Positions 16,938 to 25,717 are shown, counted from the first letter of the stretch. The stretch is DNA of 64,000 nucleotides from an uncultured Sphingomonadaceae bacterium (GCA_903871605.1 CAIQHF010000026.1:23048-87047), one strand, 5' to 3'. The notes: generated by a model from the letters alone, not told the origin. Numbers and translations: made by a program.

Positions 16938-18308
16938 TCAGCCGCCCGCCTTCTTGCGCTCGCTCGAGCGGGCGCGGAAGCGGGCGGCCCAGCCGGGCTT
17001 TTCCTGCTGCTCGGGGCGGACCAGCGCGAGCGCGTCCGCTGCGACATCCTGCGTCACTGTCGATCCCGCCGCGACGATCGCGCCGCGACCGATCGTCACG
17101 GGTGCCACCAGCGCGCTGTTCGATCCGACGAACGCGCCCTCGCCGACGATCGTCCGGTATTTGAAGAAGCCGTCATAATTGCAGAAGATCGTGCCCGCGC
17201 CGATGTTCGCCCTGGCGCCGACCTCGCCGTCGCCGAGATAGGTCAGGTGATTGGCCTTGGCGCCCGCACCCATCGTGACGTTCTTGACCTCGACGAAATT
17301 GCCGACATGCGCCTGCTCGCCGATCACCGCGCCCGGGCGCAGCCGCGCGAACGGGCCGACCTGCGCCCCCGCCTCGATCCTGGCCCCCTCGAAATGGCTG
17401 AACGCCTTGATCGCGACGCCGTCGGCGACCTCGACGCCCGGCCCGAACACGACATTGGGCTCGATCGTCACGTCGCGGCCGACCGCGGTATCCCACGCGA
17501 ACCAAACCGTGTGCGGCGCGACCAACGACGCCCCGTCCGCCATCGCCCGGCGGCGGCGGCGGTCCTGCCACGCGGCCTCGACCTCGGCGAGCTCGGCGCG
17601 GCTGTTGACCCCCGCCACCTCCCACGCCTCGGCCTCGATCACAGCAGACACGCGTCCATCGGCGAGTGCCAGCATGACGATGTCGGGCAGATAATATTCA
17701 CCCGCCGCATTGTCGCAGCCGACCCGGCCAAGCAGCGGCCAGAGATCGGCGGCGCGCACCGCCATCAGCCCCGAATTGCACAGATCGACCGCGCGCTCCT
17801 GCTCGGTCGCATCCTTATATTCGACCATCCGCGCGATCATGCCCTGCTCGTCGAGCAGGATGCGACCATAAGCGAGCGGATCGGCGGGGCGGAAGCCGAG
17901 CACCACCGCAGCGGGCCTGTCCGCATCGTGGAGCCGCGCGAGCATCCGCGCGCAGGTCTCGGTCTGCACCATCGGCACGTCGCCGTAGAGGATGAGCACG
18001 TCGCCATCGAAGCCCTCGAGCGCGGCCTGCGCCTGCTGGACCGCGTGCGCGGTGCCGTGCTGCGGCTCCTGCAATGCGACGCGGGCGCCGCGAGCGGCGA
18101 CCGCCTTCTCGACCTGCTCGCGTCCTGCCCCTACGACGACGACCTCGGCGACGGGGGCCAGCGCCTCGATGCTCGCGAGCAGATGGAGCAGCATCGGCCG
18201 CCCCGCGATCGGATGGAGCACCTTGTGCGTGTCGGATTTCATCCGCGTGCCCTTGCCGGCGGCGAGGATGACGGCGGCGAACGGGCGGGGGGTGGCGATC
18301 TCGGTCAT
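16938..18308 (-). CDS. glmU: Bifunctional UDP-N-acetylglucosamine pyrophosphorylase / glucosamine-1-phosphate N-acetyltransferase
   Basis: GlmU acetylates glucosamine-1-phosphate and joins it to UTP, giving UDP-GlcNAc. The protein has 456 residues. The N-terminal uridylyltransferase has AAGKGTRMKSDTHKVLHP and GTAHAVQQA, with GDVPMVQ for metal binding. The C-terminal left-handed beta helix carries hexapeptide repeats and the acetyltransferase segments HVGNFVEVKN, ANHLTYLGD and GTIFCNYDG. The product feeds murein and LPS synthesis. The gene is divergent from gph, with 58 bases between the starts. Confidence 0.97.
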   Translation of the reverse strand: MTEIATPRPFAAVILAAGKGTRMKSDTHKVLHPIAGRPMLLHLLASIEALAPVAEVVVVGAGREQVEKAVAARGARVALQEPQHGTAHAVQQAQAALEGFDGDVLILYGDVPMVQTETCARMLARLHDADRPAAVVLGFRPADPLAYGRILLDEQGMIARMVEYKDATEQERAVDLCNSGLMAVRAADLWPLLGRVGCDNAAGEYYLPDIVMLALADGRVSAVIEAEAWEVAGVNSRAELAEVEAAWQDRRRRRAMADGASLVAPHTVWFAWDTAVGRDVTIEPNVVFGPGVEVADGVAIKAFSHFEGARIEAGAQVGPFARLRPGAVIGEQAHVGNFVEVKNVTMGAGAKANHLTYLGDGEVGARANIGAGTIFCNYDGFFKYRTIVGEGAFVGSNSALVAPVTIGRGAIVAAGSTVTQDVAADALALVRPEQQEKPGWAARFRARSSERKKAGG

Positions 18309-18366
18309 CGCGGCCAGATGCCACGCCGCGCTTGCTTATTCCAGCACTCGCCGCCATCCGCCGCGG

Positions 18367-19029
18367 ATGACCGCGCTCCGCTTCAAGACCGTCGTGTTCG
18401 ACCTCGACGGCACGCTCGCCGACACCGCCCCCGATCTCACCGCCGCGCTCAACCATGCGCTGGGCGAAATGGGCCGCCCGCCGGTACCCGCCGACGATGT
18501 CCGCCACATGGTGGGGCATGGCGCGCGCGCGCTGCTCCACAAGGGGCTTTCGGCGACCGGCGAGGTATCCGAGACGCTGGTCGAGCGGGGCTTCCCGATC
18601 TTCCTTGCGCATTACGAGGCGCACATCGCCGATCTCACGCGTCCCTTCCCCGGGGTCGAGCGGGCGCTCGCCACGCTCGAGGCCGAGGGCGTCGCGCTCG
18701 CGATCTGCACCAACAAGCTCGAGGCGCTGACCCGCCGCTTCCTTGCCGAGATCGGCTGGGAGGGCCGCTTCGCCGCGATTGTCGGCGGCGACACGCTGGC
18801 GGTGCGCAAGCCCGATCCGGCGCCGCTGCGCGAGGCGATCGCGCGCGCGGGCGGGGGGCCTGCCGCGTTCGTCGGCGATTCGATCACCGATACCGACACC
18901 GCCAGGGCGGCCGCCATCCCGTGCGTCGCGCTGAGTTTCGGCTTTTCGGATCGACCGGCGGGCGAACTCGGCGCGAACCGCGTGATCGACCATTGGGACG
19001 AGCTGGTCGGGGCGCTTGCCGCGCTGTAG
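18367..19029 (+). CDS. gph: Phosphoglycolate phosphatase (HAD family)
   Basis: The protein has 220 residues with HAD motif I DLDGTLADT near residue 12, motif II CTNK, motif III around RKPDPAPL and motif IV GDSITDTDTARAA. It probably removes phosphate from 2-phosphoglycolate formed from damaged DNA ends; related sugar phosphatases share these motifs, so the substrate is by family. The ATG at 18367 is the first in-frame codon giving the usual N-terminus (MTALRFKTVVFDLDG). A repeat begins just after the stop. Confidence 0.85.
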   Translation: MTALRFKTVVFDLDGTLADTAPDLTAALNHALGEMGRPPVPADDVRHMVGHGARALLHKGLSATGEVSETLVERGFPIFLAHYEAHIADLTRPFPGVERALATLEAEGVALAICTNKLEALTRRFLAEIGWEGRFAAIVGGDTLAVRKPDPAPLREAIARAGGGPAAFVGDSITDTDTARAAAIPCVALSFGFSDRPAGELGANRVIDHWDELVGALAAL

Positions 19030-19030
19030 T

Positions 19031-19127
19031 TGCCCGGCGAAAGCCGGGGCCGGGGCCGGGGCCATGAAGCGGACGCGGCGGTTCGATCGCGATGGGGGGC
19101 CTGGACCCCGGCGTGCGCCGGGGAACT
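19031..19127. repeat. Palindromic repeat at the 3' end of gph
   Basis: A hairpin CCCGGCGAAAGCCGGG at the left and CCCCGGCGTGCGCCGGGG at the right flank a GC-rich centre, including three tandem GGGGCC units near 19048-19063. The right arm touches the stop codon of the minus-strand nucleotidyltransferase gene. It has the same plan as the repeats at 1291 and 58545. Confidence 0.75.
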
Positions 19128-20157
19128 ATTGTTTCCCGCGCCGCGCCTTCGTCCACAGGTGCCGCGCCAACATCGCGGGCGGCATCCGCAGCCAGTGCGA
19201 GCGGACGTAGAAGCCCAGTCGCGTGAAGGGATAGCGTTGCCGCCCCCAGCCGTCGCGCGCGAGCAGGCGACGACGATAGAGCGCGTCGCCTGACGGCCGG
19301 CCGCTCCAGCCGGGGGGCACCGCCGTTCCATACAGATCGGCCGACAGACGAACCGCGCGCCGCACCGGCGACGCCAGATCGTGTAGCGCCGCGCGGGCAG
19401 CGAGCGTTTCCCAGAACGCGTCGGCATCGCCGAACTCGCGCAGCAGCCGGTCGATGTCCCACAGGTTGCGCAGCCCGCCAGCCATGTCGCCATCGGCGAA
19501 CAGGTGCGCCGCGGCGTGGACGACCATGTCGGCGGGCGAGAGCATCGACAGCCCGCCCCCGGCCGCGGCGCCGAGCGGCAGCGCGTCGGCGATCAGCGCG
19601 GCGGCATCGGGCGTCGGTCGCGCGGTCGGCGGCAGGATGGTATGGTGGACGTCGATCATCCGATCGCGTGTCCGGTGGATCAGCGGCGGCAGTTCGTGCA
19701 TCCAGCGGCGGTAATAGGCGTCGTCATAGGCGTCGGCCTTCACCCACTCCCACCCGGCCACGATCAGCGCGCGCTCGACCGCGGGCAACGCGTCGCGCGG
19801 CACCAATATGTCGAGATCGCCGATCGCCCAGCCCCGCCCCGCATCGAGTCCCGCCGCGACGAACGCCGTCCCCTTGAGCAGCACGACGGGCACGCCCAGA
19901 CCGACCAAGGCACGGCGCGCCATCTCGGCCTCCCACAAGGCGGCACGACGCTCTTGCGCGGCGCCCTCGGCGGCGTCGGCGAGGATACGGGCAACCGCGG
20001 GCGGCACGGCACGCGGATCGAAGCGGACGGCCAGCGTGCCGATCAGCCGCTCCGCCCGCGCCGCGGTGAGCAGCGCGGTCCAGTCGTCGGCGCCGAGACC
20101 GGCCACGCTCGCCGGATCGCGCAGTGCGGCGACGAGCAGGCGCGCGGCGCGGCTCAT
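19126..20157 (-). CDS. Nucleotidyltransferase family protein (NTP_transf_5-like) of the HprK-related cassette
   Basis: The protein has 343 residues. The core motif VVLLKGTAFVAAGL then GWAIGDLDILVPRDALPAV matches the uncharacterised nucleotidyltransferase family found beside HprK-like kinases. GDLDILV supplies the paired carboxylates that bind metal-NTP. Later segments are WMHELPPLIHRTRDRMIDVHH and MVVHAAAHLFADGDM. In lasso-peptide clusters, related enzymes act after an HprK-like kinase to extend a phosphate group. It is the fourth gene of the minus-strand cassette, set apart from the kinase gene by a repeat. The target is unknown. Confidence 0.78.
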   Translation of the reverse strand: MSRAARLLVAALRDPASVAGLGADDWTALLTAARAERLIGTLAVRFDPRAVPPAVARILADAAEGAAQERRAALWEAEMARRALVGLGVPVVLLKGTAFVAAGLDAGRGWAIGDLDILVPRDALPAVERALIVAGWEWVKADAYDDAYYRRWMHELPPLIHRTRDRMIDVHHTILPPTARPTPDAAALIADALPLGAAAGGGLSMLSPADMVVHAAAHLFADGDMAGGLRNLWDIDRLLREFGDADAFWETLAARAALHDLASPVRRAVRLSADLYGTAVPPGWSGRPSGDALYRRRLLARDGWGRQRYPFTRLGFYVRSHWLRMPPAMLARHLWTKARRGKQ

Positions 20158-20166
20158 CCGGCCATC

Positions 20167-20253
20167 CCCGGGCTCCGGCGCAGGCCGGAGCGTTGGAGGA
20201 TCGGGCGCCGCGTGTGCTTCGCAACGCTCCGGCCTTCGCCGGAGCACAGGAGC
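20167..20253. repeat. Palindromic repeat inside the HprK cassette
   Basis: Two hairpins, GGCTCCGGCGCAGGCCGGAGC at the left and GCTCCGGCCTTCGCCGGAGC at the right, share the arm GCTCCGGC and can also pair with each other (GGAGCGTT with AACGCTCC). The element fills the 103-base gap between the kinase and nucleotidyltransferase genes and could reduce expression of the last gene. Confidence 0.7.
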
Positions 20254-20260
20254 AGGGTGC

Positions 20261-21115
20261 TCACGCCTCGCCCCACAGCCGCTCGACCAGCGCCAGACCC
20301 GCGCCGCTGTCGGGATAGCCGATCGACAGCGCCGGCACGCTCTGGACCAGCCGGCTCAGCGCGGAAAAGCCCGCCTCGCCGAGCGCGACATAGTTGGTCG
20401 AGGCCTGCGTCAGCCGCACGAACGCCTCGCTCGGCGCCATCGCCTCTACTCGCGCGGCCTCGCCGAAGCGCGGGAACAGCAGCAGCCGGGGTGGCGCCGG
20501 CTCGGCCATGCGCGCGATCGCGTCGGCCGGCGGCCGCCAATAGCCGATCGTGCCCTTGGGGGTCTCCTCCAGCACCGGGCCGACCACCCCGCCCGCGGCG
20601 CGCACCGCCGCCACCGCCTCGTTCTTGAGGCTGGCGGCGCGCGGAAAGGGGTGGATCGCGCCGTCGCTCAGCGCGACGAAGGCGAATTCGTCGCCGAGGA
20701 AGCGCCAGCCCGACAGCGCGAGCAGCGTCGCCAGCGTCGACTTGCCCGATCCGCTCGCGCCCGACATCAGCAGGACGCGCCCGTCGCGCTCGACCGCCGA
20801 GCAGTGCAGCAGCAGATGCCGCCGCCAGCCAAGCGCAACCTGCAAATTCATGCCCATCTCGGCGGCGAGCAGCCCCTGCGCGAGCGGCAGCGGCGCCGCG
20901 TCGGGCAGCCAATAATCGCCACCGATCGCCACCGACGGCCGCAGCCAGCGGCGCCAAGGACGCTCGGGATAGAGCCGCACGGTGAGGTCGGGGATGTCGT
21001 CCGCGGGCGTCGGATAGCCTTCGTACAGCGTCCGCACCGCGGCCACCGGCGCGCGCCACGCCGAGCCGATCCGGAAGCCGACCGCGCCGACGCGCAGGGC
21101 ATGCGCCTGCCTCAT
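20261..21115 (-). CDS. HprK-related kinase A
   Basis: The protein has 284 residues and resembles the catalytic half of HPr kinase. His104 in HLLLHCSAVER, Walker A GASGSGKST at 119-127 and the acidic GDEFAF at 141-146 match HprK's core order (a His-containing strand, P-loop, then an acidic pair). No N-terminal HprK sensor domain and no PTS HPr gene are nearby. Relatives in lasso-peptide clusters phosphorylate the precursor C-terminus. The start overlaps the PqqD-like gene stop by 4 bases, so the two are translationally coupled. The phosphorylated target is unknown. Confidence 0.85.
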   Translation of the reverse strand: MRQAHALRVGAVGFRIGSAWRAPVAAVRTLYEGYPTPADDIPDLTVRLYPERPWRRWLRPSVAIGGDYWLPDAAPLPLAQGLLAAEMGMNLQVALGWRRHLLLHCSAVERDGRVLLMSGASGSGKSTLATLLALSGWRFLGDEFAFVALSDGAIHPFPRAASLKNEAVAAVRAAGGVVGPVLEETPKGTIGYWRPPADAIARMAEPAPPRLLLFPRFGEAARVEAMAPSEAFVRLTQASTNYVALGEAGFSALSRLVQSVPALSIGYPDSGAGLALVERLWGEA

Positions 21116-21405
21116 GCCCGCCAGGCGAGCCCGGCCAGCATCAGTTCCTCCATCCGCGCGTCGATCATCGCGCTGCCATCGCCTTCGAGATCGTAGCGCG
21201 CGGCGAGACGGGCGCGCAGCGTTGCCGCGTCGGCGGGCCCGTCGGCGAGCGCGTCGAGCAGCTCGGGCGACGGCGACGCCAGAAGATGCGTCGTCCCCGA
21301 GCGGCGATGATAGACCGCGACCAGCGCGTCGAGCGGGACCGCGAGGCGCCCCGCCGGAGGATCGGCGGCATAGACCGGCGCCGTCCCCTCATCGCTCGAT
21401 GTCAC
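21112..21405 (-). CDS. PqqD-like peptide-binding protein of the HprK-related cassette
   Basis: A 97-residue winged-helix protein of the PqqD type (RiPP recognition element fold). The opening part (RLAVPLDALVAVYHRRSG, THLLASPSPELLDAL) forms the beta sheet, and the helices carry DAATLRARLAARYDLEGD and IDARMEELMLAGLAW. PqqD domains bind leader segments of peptides and hand them to modifying enzymes. Here it lies 12 bases after the exported protein gene and overlaps the kinase gene by 4, so it probably presents a peptide to the kinase. Confidence 0.8.
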   Translation of the reverse strand: MTSSDEGTAPVYAADPPAGRLAVPLDALVAVYHRRSGTTHLLASPSPELLDALADGPADAATLRARLAARYDLEGDGSAMIDARMEELMLAGLAWRA

Positions 21406-21417
21406 CGCACCGCCCGA

Positions 21418-21846
21418 TCAGGGCCGCGGGGCCTGCAGCGAGGCGTAGCAGGTGAAGCCGCTGGTGCCGTGCTGCAGCCGGCGGATATAATTGACATAGG
21501 CCTCGCGCGCGGCGGGATCGAAACCTGCGGGCGACTGGCCGTTGATCATGTTCTTGGCCTCCTCGCCCGTGATCGGGCGCGGCGGCGGACGCACCGCGCC
21601 CTGCGTATTGGCGGCGACAAGCCGGCCATCCTGCGCGATATACTGGCCGGCGTGCGGCGGATCGGGGATGGGAATCTTGCAGTTGAGCACCGAGGCGGCG
21701 GTCGACGCGAGCGCGGGCCGGATCGTGACCACGGAGGTTGCCGCGACCGCGCCGAGCATCAGCACGCCGCGCCGGCCGGCGGCGCCGAGCGGGCCCGCAG
21801 CCGCTGCGCCGGTGTCCTTCTCCGGCCTGTCACAATCTTGCGCCAT
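21418..21846 (-). CDS. Small exported protein with Tat-like signal, first gene of the HprK-related cassette
   Basis: I do not recognise this 142-residue protein. The N-terminus has a twin-arginine motif and hydrophobic stretch (GRRGVLMLGAVAATSVV) ending near ALAS, so Tat-type export is likely. The mature part has two Cys (VLNCKIPIPDPP and GFTCYASL), a Pro-rich stretch and EAKNMINGQSPAGFD. It is the first gene of the four-gene operon and precedes the PqqD-like gene by 12 bases, so it may be the substrate or a partner. No precursor-peptide features such as a GG cleavage site are seen. Confidence 0.68.
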   Translation of the reverse strand: MAQDCDRPEKDTGAAAAGPLGAAGRRGVLMLGAVAATSVVTIRPALASTAASVLNCKIPIPDPPHAGQYIAQDGRLVAANTQGAVRPPPRPITGEEAKNMINGQSPAGFDPAAREAYVNYIRRLQHGTSGFTCYASLQAPRP

Positions 21847-21960
21847 CAAAACCCCGCATGCGTCTCTCGCGCTTCCATACCCGCAAATGAAGCGCATCAT
21901 AAGAGGCTGCAAGCACCGCATCGGGCAAGGCGGCACAAAGCGGGACGGAGCGACGGACTA

Positions 21961-23202
21961 ATGGAGCGGATCGGACTGACGGCGGTGACGGGCGCGCTCG
22001 CGCTGGCCTCGGGGCTGGCGCTCGCGTTCGCGGGCGCGGCCGATCCGCTGGTGGTGGTCGCGGGCATGCTGGCGGGCATCGGGCTGACGCTGCTGCTGTG
22101 GACCGCGCGGATGTGGGCCGACGAGGGGACGGGCCAGACCGAGGCGGCCGCGACGCCGCCACCCCCGCCGCCGGGGCCACGCGTCGAGGACGTGCTCGGC
22201 GCGGTCGACGACCCGCTGCTGCTCGTCGAGGGCCGGCAGGTGATCCGCGCCAATGCCGCCGCGATCGCCGCGCTCGGCGAGCATGTCGTCGACGACGACG
22301 TCCGCCTCGCCATCCGCCATCCCGCGGCGACCGATCTGCTCACCCGCGAGGGCCATGCGGGTGGCAGCGTCGAGCTGATCGGGCTGGGCGATGCCGATCG
22401 CGTGTGGACGCTGAGCGTATTGCCGCTCGGCGAGACCACGCGGCTGGTGCGGCTGAGCGATCATAGCGCGACGCGCGCGACCGAGCGGATGCGCGTCGAT
22501 TTCGTCGCCAATGCCAGCCACGAGCTGCGCACGCCGCTCGCCAGCCTGATCGGCTTCATCGAGACGCTCGAGGACGCAAACGGCCCCGACGATGCGACGA
22601 TCCGCGCGCGCTTCCTCGGCATCATGGCGGGCGAGGCGCGGCGGATGCAGCGGCTGGTCGACGATCTGATCTCGCTGTCGCGGATCGAGGCGGACAAGCA
22701 CCGCGCCCCCGCCGACGCGGTGCCGCTCGGCACGCTGGCGCGCGAGACCGCCGACACGCTGCGCGGCAGCCGCGGCGGCGCGACGCGGATCGAACTCGCG
22801 ATCGAAGAGGGCCTTCCGCCGGTCTCGGGCGACCGCGCGCAGCTTTCGCAGCTGCTGCACAATCTCGTCGGCAACGCGCTCAAATATGGCGACCTCGCCA
22901 AGCCGGTGCGCGTCGCGGTGGCGCGCGACGGCAGCGGCATGGTGCGGCTGACGGTCGCGGACCAGGGCGACGGCATTCCCGCCCAGCACCTCCCGCGGCT
23001 CACCGAACGCTTCTACCGCGTCGATCCCGGGCGCAGTCGCGCAGTGGGCGGAACCGGGCTTGGTCTGGCGATCGTCAAGCACATTGTCGAGCGGCATCGG
23101 GGGCGGCTCGATATCGCCAGCACGCCGGGCGTGGGCACGACGGTGACGGTGCTGCTCCCCGCGCTGGCGGAGACACCGTCGGCAGCCGTGGCGGCGGAAT
23201 AG
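21961..23202 (+). CDS. phoR: Phosphate regulon sensor histidine kinase PhoR
   Basis: The protein has 413 residues. Two close membrane helices (about 4-24 and 30-48) leave almost no periplasmic domain, as in PhoR. A PAS-like domain (about 76-165) follows, then HisKA with His187 (FVANASHELRTPL), the N box NLVGNALKYGD, G1 DQGDGIP and G2 GGTGLGLAIVKHIV. It phosphorylates PhoB when phosphate is short. It heads the phosphate block and is divergent from the HprK cassette across 114 bases. Confidence 0.93.
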   Translation: MERIGLTAVTGALALASGLALAFAGAADPLVVVAGMLAGIGLTLLLWTARMWADEGTGQTEAAATPPPPPPGPRVEDVLGAVDDPLLLVEGRQVIRANAAAIAALGEHVVDDDVRLAIRHPAATDLLTREGHAGGSVELIGLGDADRVWTLSVLPLGETTRLVRLSDHSATRATERMRVDFVANASHELRTPLASLIGFIETLEDANGPDDATIRARFLGIMAGEARRMQRLVDDLISLSRIEADKHRAPADAVPLGTLARETADTLRGSRGGATRIELAIEEGLPPVSGDRAQLSQLLHNLVGNALKYGDLAKPVRVAVARDGSGMVRLTVADQGDGIPAQHLPRLTERFYRVDPGRSRAVGGTGLGLAIVKHIVERHRGRLDIASTPGVGTTVTVLLPALAETPSAAVAAE

Positions 23203-23271
23203 CCCGCCGAGCCCCGCTTGCGCGTGCGGGTGAAGGCTTGTGCCGTCGCGGGCTTGCGCTACGCCGTCGGC

Positions 23272-24189
23272 ATGCGCCGCCCCGCCCTCCTTGCCCTCCT
23301 CGCGCTCGCCGCCTGCGGCAAGACGCCGGGCCCCGCCCCGCACCAGATCCACATCGTCGGATCGAGCGCGGCCTTCCCCTTTTCGTCGATCGCCGCCGAG
23401 CGCCTGATGCGCGAGGACGCCACCGCAATCGCGCCGCTGGTGCGTGCCGGCGGCACCGGCGAGGGCATCGCGCGCTTCTGCGACGGACCGGGGCGCACGC
23501 ATCCCGACATCGTCGTCGCCGCCCGACCGATGACGTCGGCCGAGATCGGGCGATGCGCCGCGAACGGCGTGACCCATGTCGCGAGCGTGCCGATCGGCTT
23601 CACCGCCTTCGTGCTCGTCACCGGCAAGCACGACCCCGCCCCCCCGCTCACGCGTCGCTCGCTCGCGACCGCGCTGACCACGCCCGCGCGCACCTGGTCC
23701 GACGTCGACGCGGCGCTGCCGGCGACGCCGATCCGCCTCGTCGGGCCGGCCGCCGATCCCGCGATCGCCGACGGTCTCTACGACCGGCTGCTCAGCACCG
23801 GCACGTCGCCAATCCGCCGCGACAGCGCGTATAGCGGCTATGGCGCCGACGCCGAGCGCGTCGCCCGCGTGGTCGCAGCGACGCCCGGCGCGATCGGCAT
23901 CCTGCCCTATGCGCAGGCCTGGCAGCATCGCGACACGCTGCGGCTGCTCGCGCTCGACGGCGTCGAGCCGACTCCCGCGACGATCGCCTCGCGCCGATAT
24001 CCGGCGGCCGCCCCCCTGCTGCTGTTCATCAAGGCCGACGAGGCGGCACATGTTCCCGCGCTGCCGCGGCTGCTCGGCTATTATGCGGACGGCATCCTGC
24101 CGAACGGTGGCTTCGTCGCACAGGGCCTCGTCCCCGCGGCGGACGGCAACGCGGCGGCGCGCCGTTTACGGTCGATCGCGCGCCGCTGA
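23272..24189 (+). CDS. pstS: PstS-like phosphate-binding lipoprotein
   Basis: The protein has 305 residues with a lipoprotein signal (LLALLALAAC, Cys15). Phosphate-site motifs are HIVGSSAAFPFSS and RAGGTGEGIARFC, matching the PstS binding loops. The usual role is delivering phosphate to the PstCAB transporter, but pstC, pstA and pstB are absent here: phoU follows after 117 bases. It could serve a transporter encoded elsewhere, or act as a sensor partner for PhoR. The ATG at 23272 gives a proper lipobox; upstream in-frame starts do not. Confidence 0.82.
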   Translation: MRRPALLALLALAACGKTPGPAPHQIHIVGSSAAFPFSSIAAERLMREDATAIAPLVRAGGTGEGIARFCDGPGRTHPDIVVAARPMTSAEIGRCAANGVTHVASVPIGFTAFVLVTGKHDPAPPLTRRSLATALTTPARTWSDVDAALPATPIRLVGPAADPAIADGLYDRLLSTGTSPIRRDSAYSGYGADAERVARVVAATPGAIGILPYAQAWQHRDTLRLLALDGVEPTPATIASRRYPAAAPLLLFIKADEAAHVPALPRLLGYYADGILPNGGFVAQGLVPAADGNAAARRLRSIARR

Positions 24190-24306
24190 ACACCGCCTAC
24201 TCGTAATTGTAACAATCGGCGTGCAGAGGCGCTGACGAACAAGCGCGCCCTTTCGCCCGCCGCGTCCGCGGGCTAGTCTCGGGTGGCGTCGACTGGGGAT
24301 TTCACG

Positions 24307-25017
24307 ATGGCGACCACCGGCCACACCGTCAAAGCGTTCGACAGCGATCTCGGGCAGATCCGCGGTCTCGTCTCCGAAATGGGCGGCCGCGCCGAAGCCG
24401 CGATCTCGGCCAGCATCGAGGCGCTCGCCCGGCTCGATCTCGAAAGCGCCGCCAAGGTGGTCGAGGAGGATCGCAAGATCGACGCGCTCGAGGCCGAGGT
24501 GGAGCGCCAGGTGATCCGGCTGATCGCACTGCGCGCACCGATGGCGGACGATCTGCGCGACGCGGTCGCCGCGCTCAAGATCTCGGGCGTGATCGAGCGG
24601 ATCGGCGACTATGCCAAGAACATCGCCAAGCGCGTCCCGCTGCTCGCCGAGCTGCGCAATTCGGAGCCGATGGCGATCCTGCCCGCGATGGCGCGATCGG
24701 TCAGCGACATGGTGCGCGGCGCGCTCGACGCCTATGCCGCGCGCGACGCCACCGCCGCGGTGATGGTGCAGGAGGCCGATCGCCACGTCGACGATTTCTA
24801 CAACAGCCTCTTCCGCACCTTGCTCACCTACATGATGGAGAATCCGACGAGCATCACGCCGTCGGCGCATCTGCTGTTCATCGCCAAGAATCTCGAGCGG
24901 ATCGGCGATCATGCGACCAACATCGCCGAGATGGTGTTCTTCGCCGCGACCGGCGAGCAGCTCGTCGACCGCCCGCGCGGCCCCGATCCGTTCGCCGCGA
25001 TGGCGGAGAAGGCCTGA
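24307..25017 (+). CDS. phoU: Phosphate signalling complex protein PhoU
   Basis: The protein has 236 residues in two three-helix PhoU repeats (ALARLDLESAAKVVEEDRKID with ADDLRDAVAALKISGVIERIGDYA; second ERIGDHATNIAEMVFF). PhoU binds metals at the E/D-rich motifs and holds PhoR in its inactive state when phosphate is sufficient. The ATG at 24307 has GGGGA upstream; a GTG at 24283 is in frame and possible. The upstream gap contains ATTGTAACAAT, which may belong to a local promoter for phoU-phoB. Confidence 0.9.
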   Translation: MATTGHTVKAFDSDLGQIRGLVSEMGGRAEAAISASIEALARLDLESAAKVVEEDRKIDALEAEVERQVIRLIALRAPMADDLRDAVAALKISGVIERIGDYAKNIAKRVPLLAELRNSEPMAILPAMARSVSDMVRGALDAYAARDATAAVMVQEADRHVDDFYNSLFRTLLTYMMENPTSITPSAHLLFIAKNLERIGDHATNIAEMVFFAATGEQLVDRPRGPDPFAAMAEKA

Positions 25018-25018
25018 C

Positions 25019-25717
25019 GTGCCTGGCCGTGTCCTGCTCGTCGAGGATGACGCCGCGCTCGCCGAGCTCGTCTCCTTCCATCTCGAGCGCGACGGCTTCA
25101 CCGTCGAGCGCACCCCCGACGGCGAGGAGGCGCTGCTGCTCGCCGCCGAGAACGCGCCCGACCTGGTGCTGCTCGACTGGATGATCGAGGGGATTTCGGG
25201 GATCGAGGTGTGCCGCCGACTGCGCCGCCGCCCCGAGACCGCCAACGTGCCGATCATCATGCTCACCGCGCGCGGCGAGGAGGAGGACCGCGTCCGCGGG
25301 CTCGAGACCGGCGCCGACGACTATGTGACCAAGCCGTTCAGCCCGCGCGAGCTGATCGCGCGCGTCGCCGCGGTGCTGCGTCGCGTGCGCCCGGCGCTGG
25401 CGGGCGAGCGGCTCGCATATGGCGGGATCGAGATGGACTTGGTCGGCCACAAGGTCCGCCGCGATGGCTCGGGGATCGCGCTCGGCCCCACCGAATTCCG
25501 CCTGCTGCGCCATTTCCTCGAGCATCCCGGCCGTGTCTTCTCGCGCGAGCGGCTGCTCGATTCGGTGTGGGGGCGCGAGGCCGACATCGAGCCGCGCACC
25601 GTCGACGTCCACATCCGCCGGCTGCGCAAGGCGATCAACGACGACGGCGCGATGCCCGACATCATCCGCACCGTCCGGTCGGCGGGCTACGCGCTCGACT
25701 CCGAAGCGCAGGGCTGA
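25019..25717 (+). CDS. phoB: Phosphate regulon response regulator PhoB
   Basis: The protein has 232 residues from a GTG start, one base after the phoU stop, with GGAGAAGG upstream. The receiver domain has the acidic pair ED (9-11), phosphoacceptor Asp53 in LVLLDWMIEG, the switch Thr in MLTARGEE and Lys in YVTKPFSPREL. The OmpR-type winged helix carries RDGSGIALGPTEFRLLRHF and DVHIRRLRKAIND. It activates or represses phosphate starvation genes by binding Pho boxes. No second start with a better ribosome site exists. Confidence 0.94.
   Translation: MPGRVLLVEDDAALAELVSFHLERDGFTVERTPDGEEALLLAAENAPDLVLLDWMIEGISGIEVCRRLRRRPETANVPIIMLTARGEEEDRVRGLETGADDYVTKPFSPRELIARVAAVLRRVRPALAGERLAYGGIEMDLVGHKVRRDGSGIALGPTEFRLLRHFLEHPGRVFSRERLLDSVWGREADIEPRTVDVHIRRLRKAINDDGAMPDIIRTVRSAGYALDSEAQG

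Noticed and set aside
19048..19063. Three tandem GGGGCC units, considered as a CRISPR or microsatellite
   Set aside because: Too short and without spacers. It is part of a palindromic repeat at the gph end.
19126..21846. Complete lasso-peptide gene cluster
   Set aside because: Kinase, PqqD-like and nucleotidyltransferase genes are present, but there is no asparagine synthase-like cyclase, no transglutaminase-like protease and no lasso precursor.
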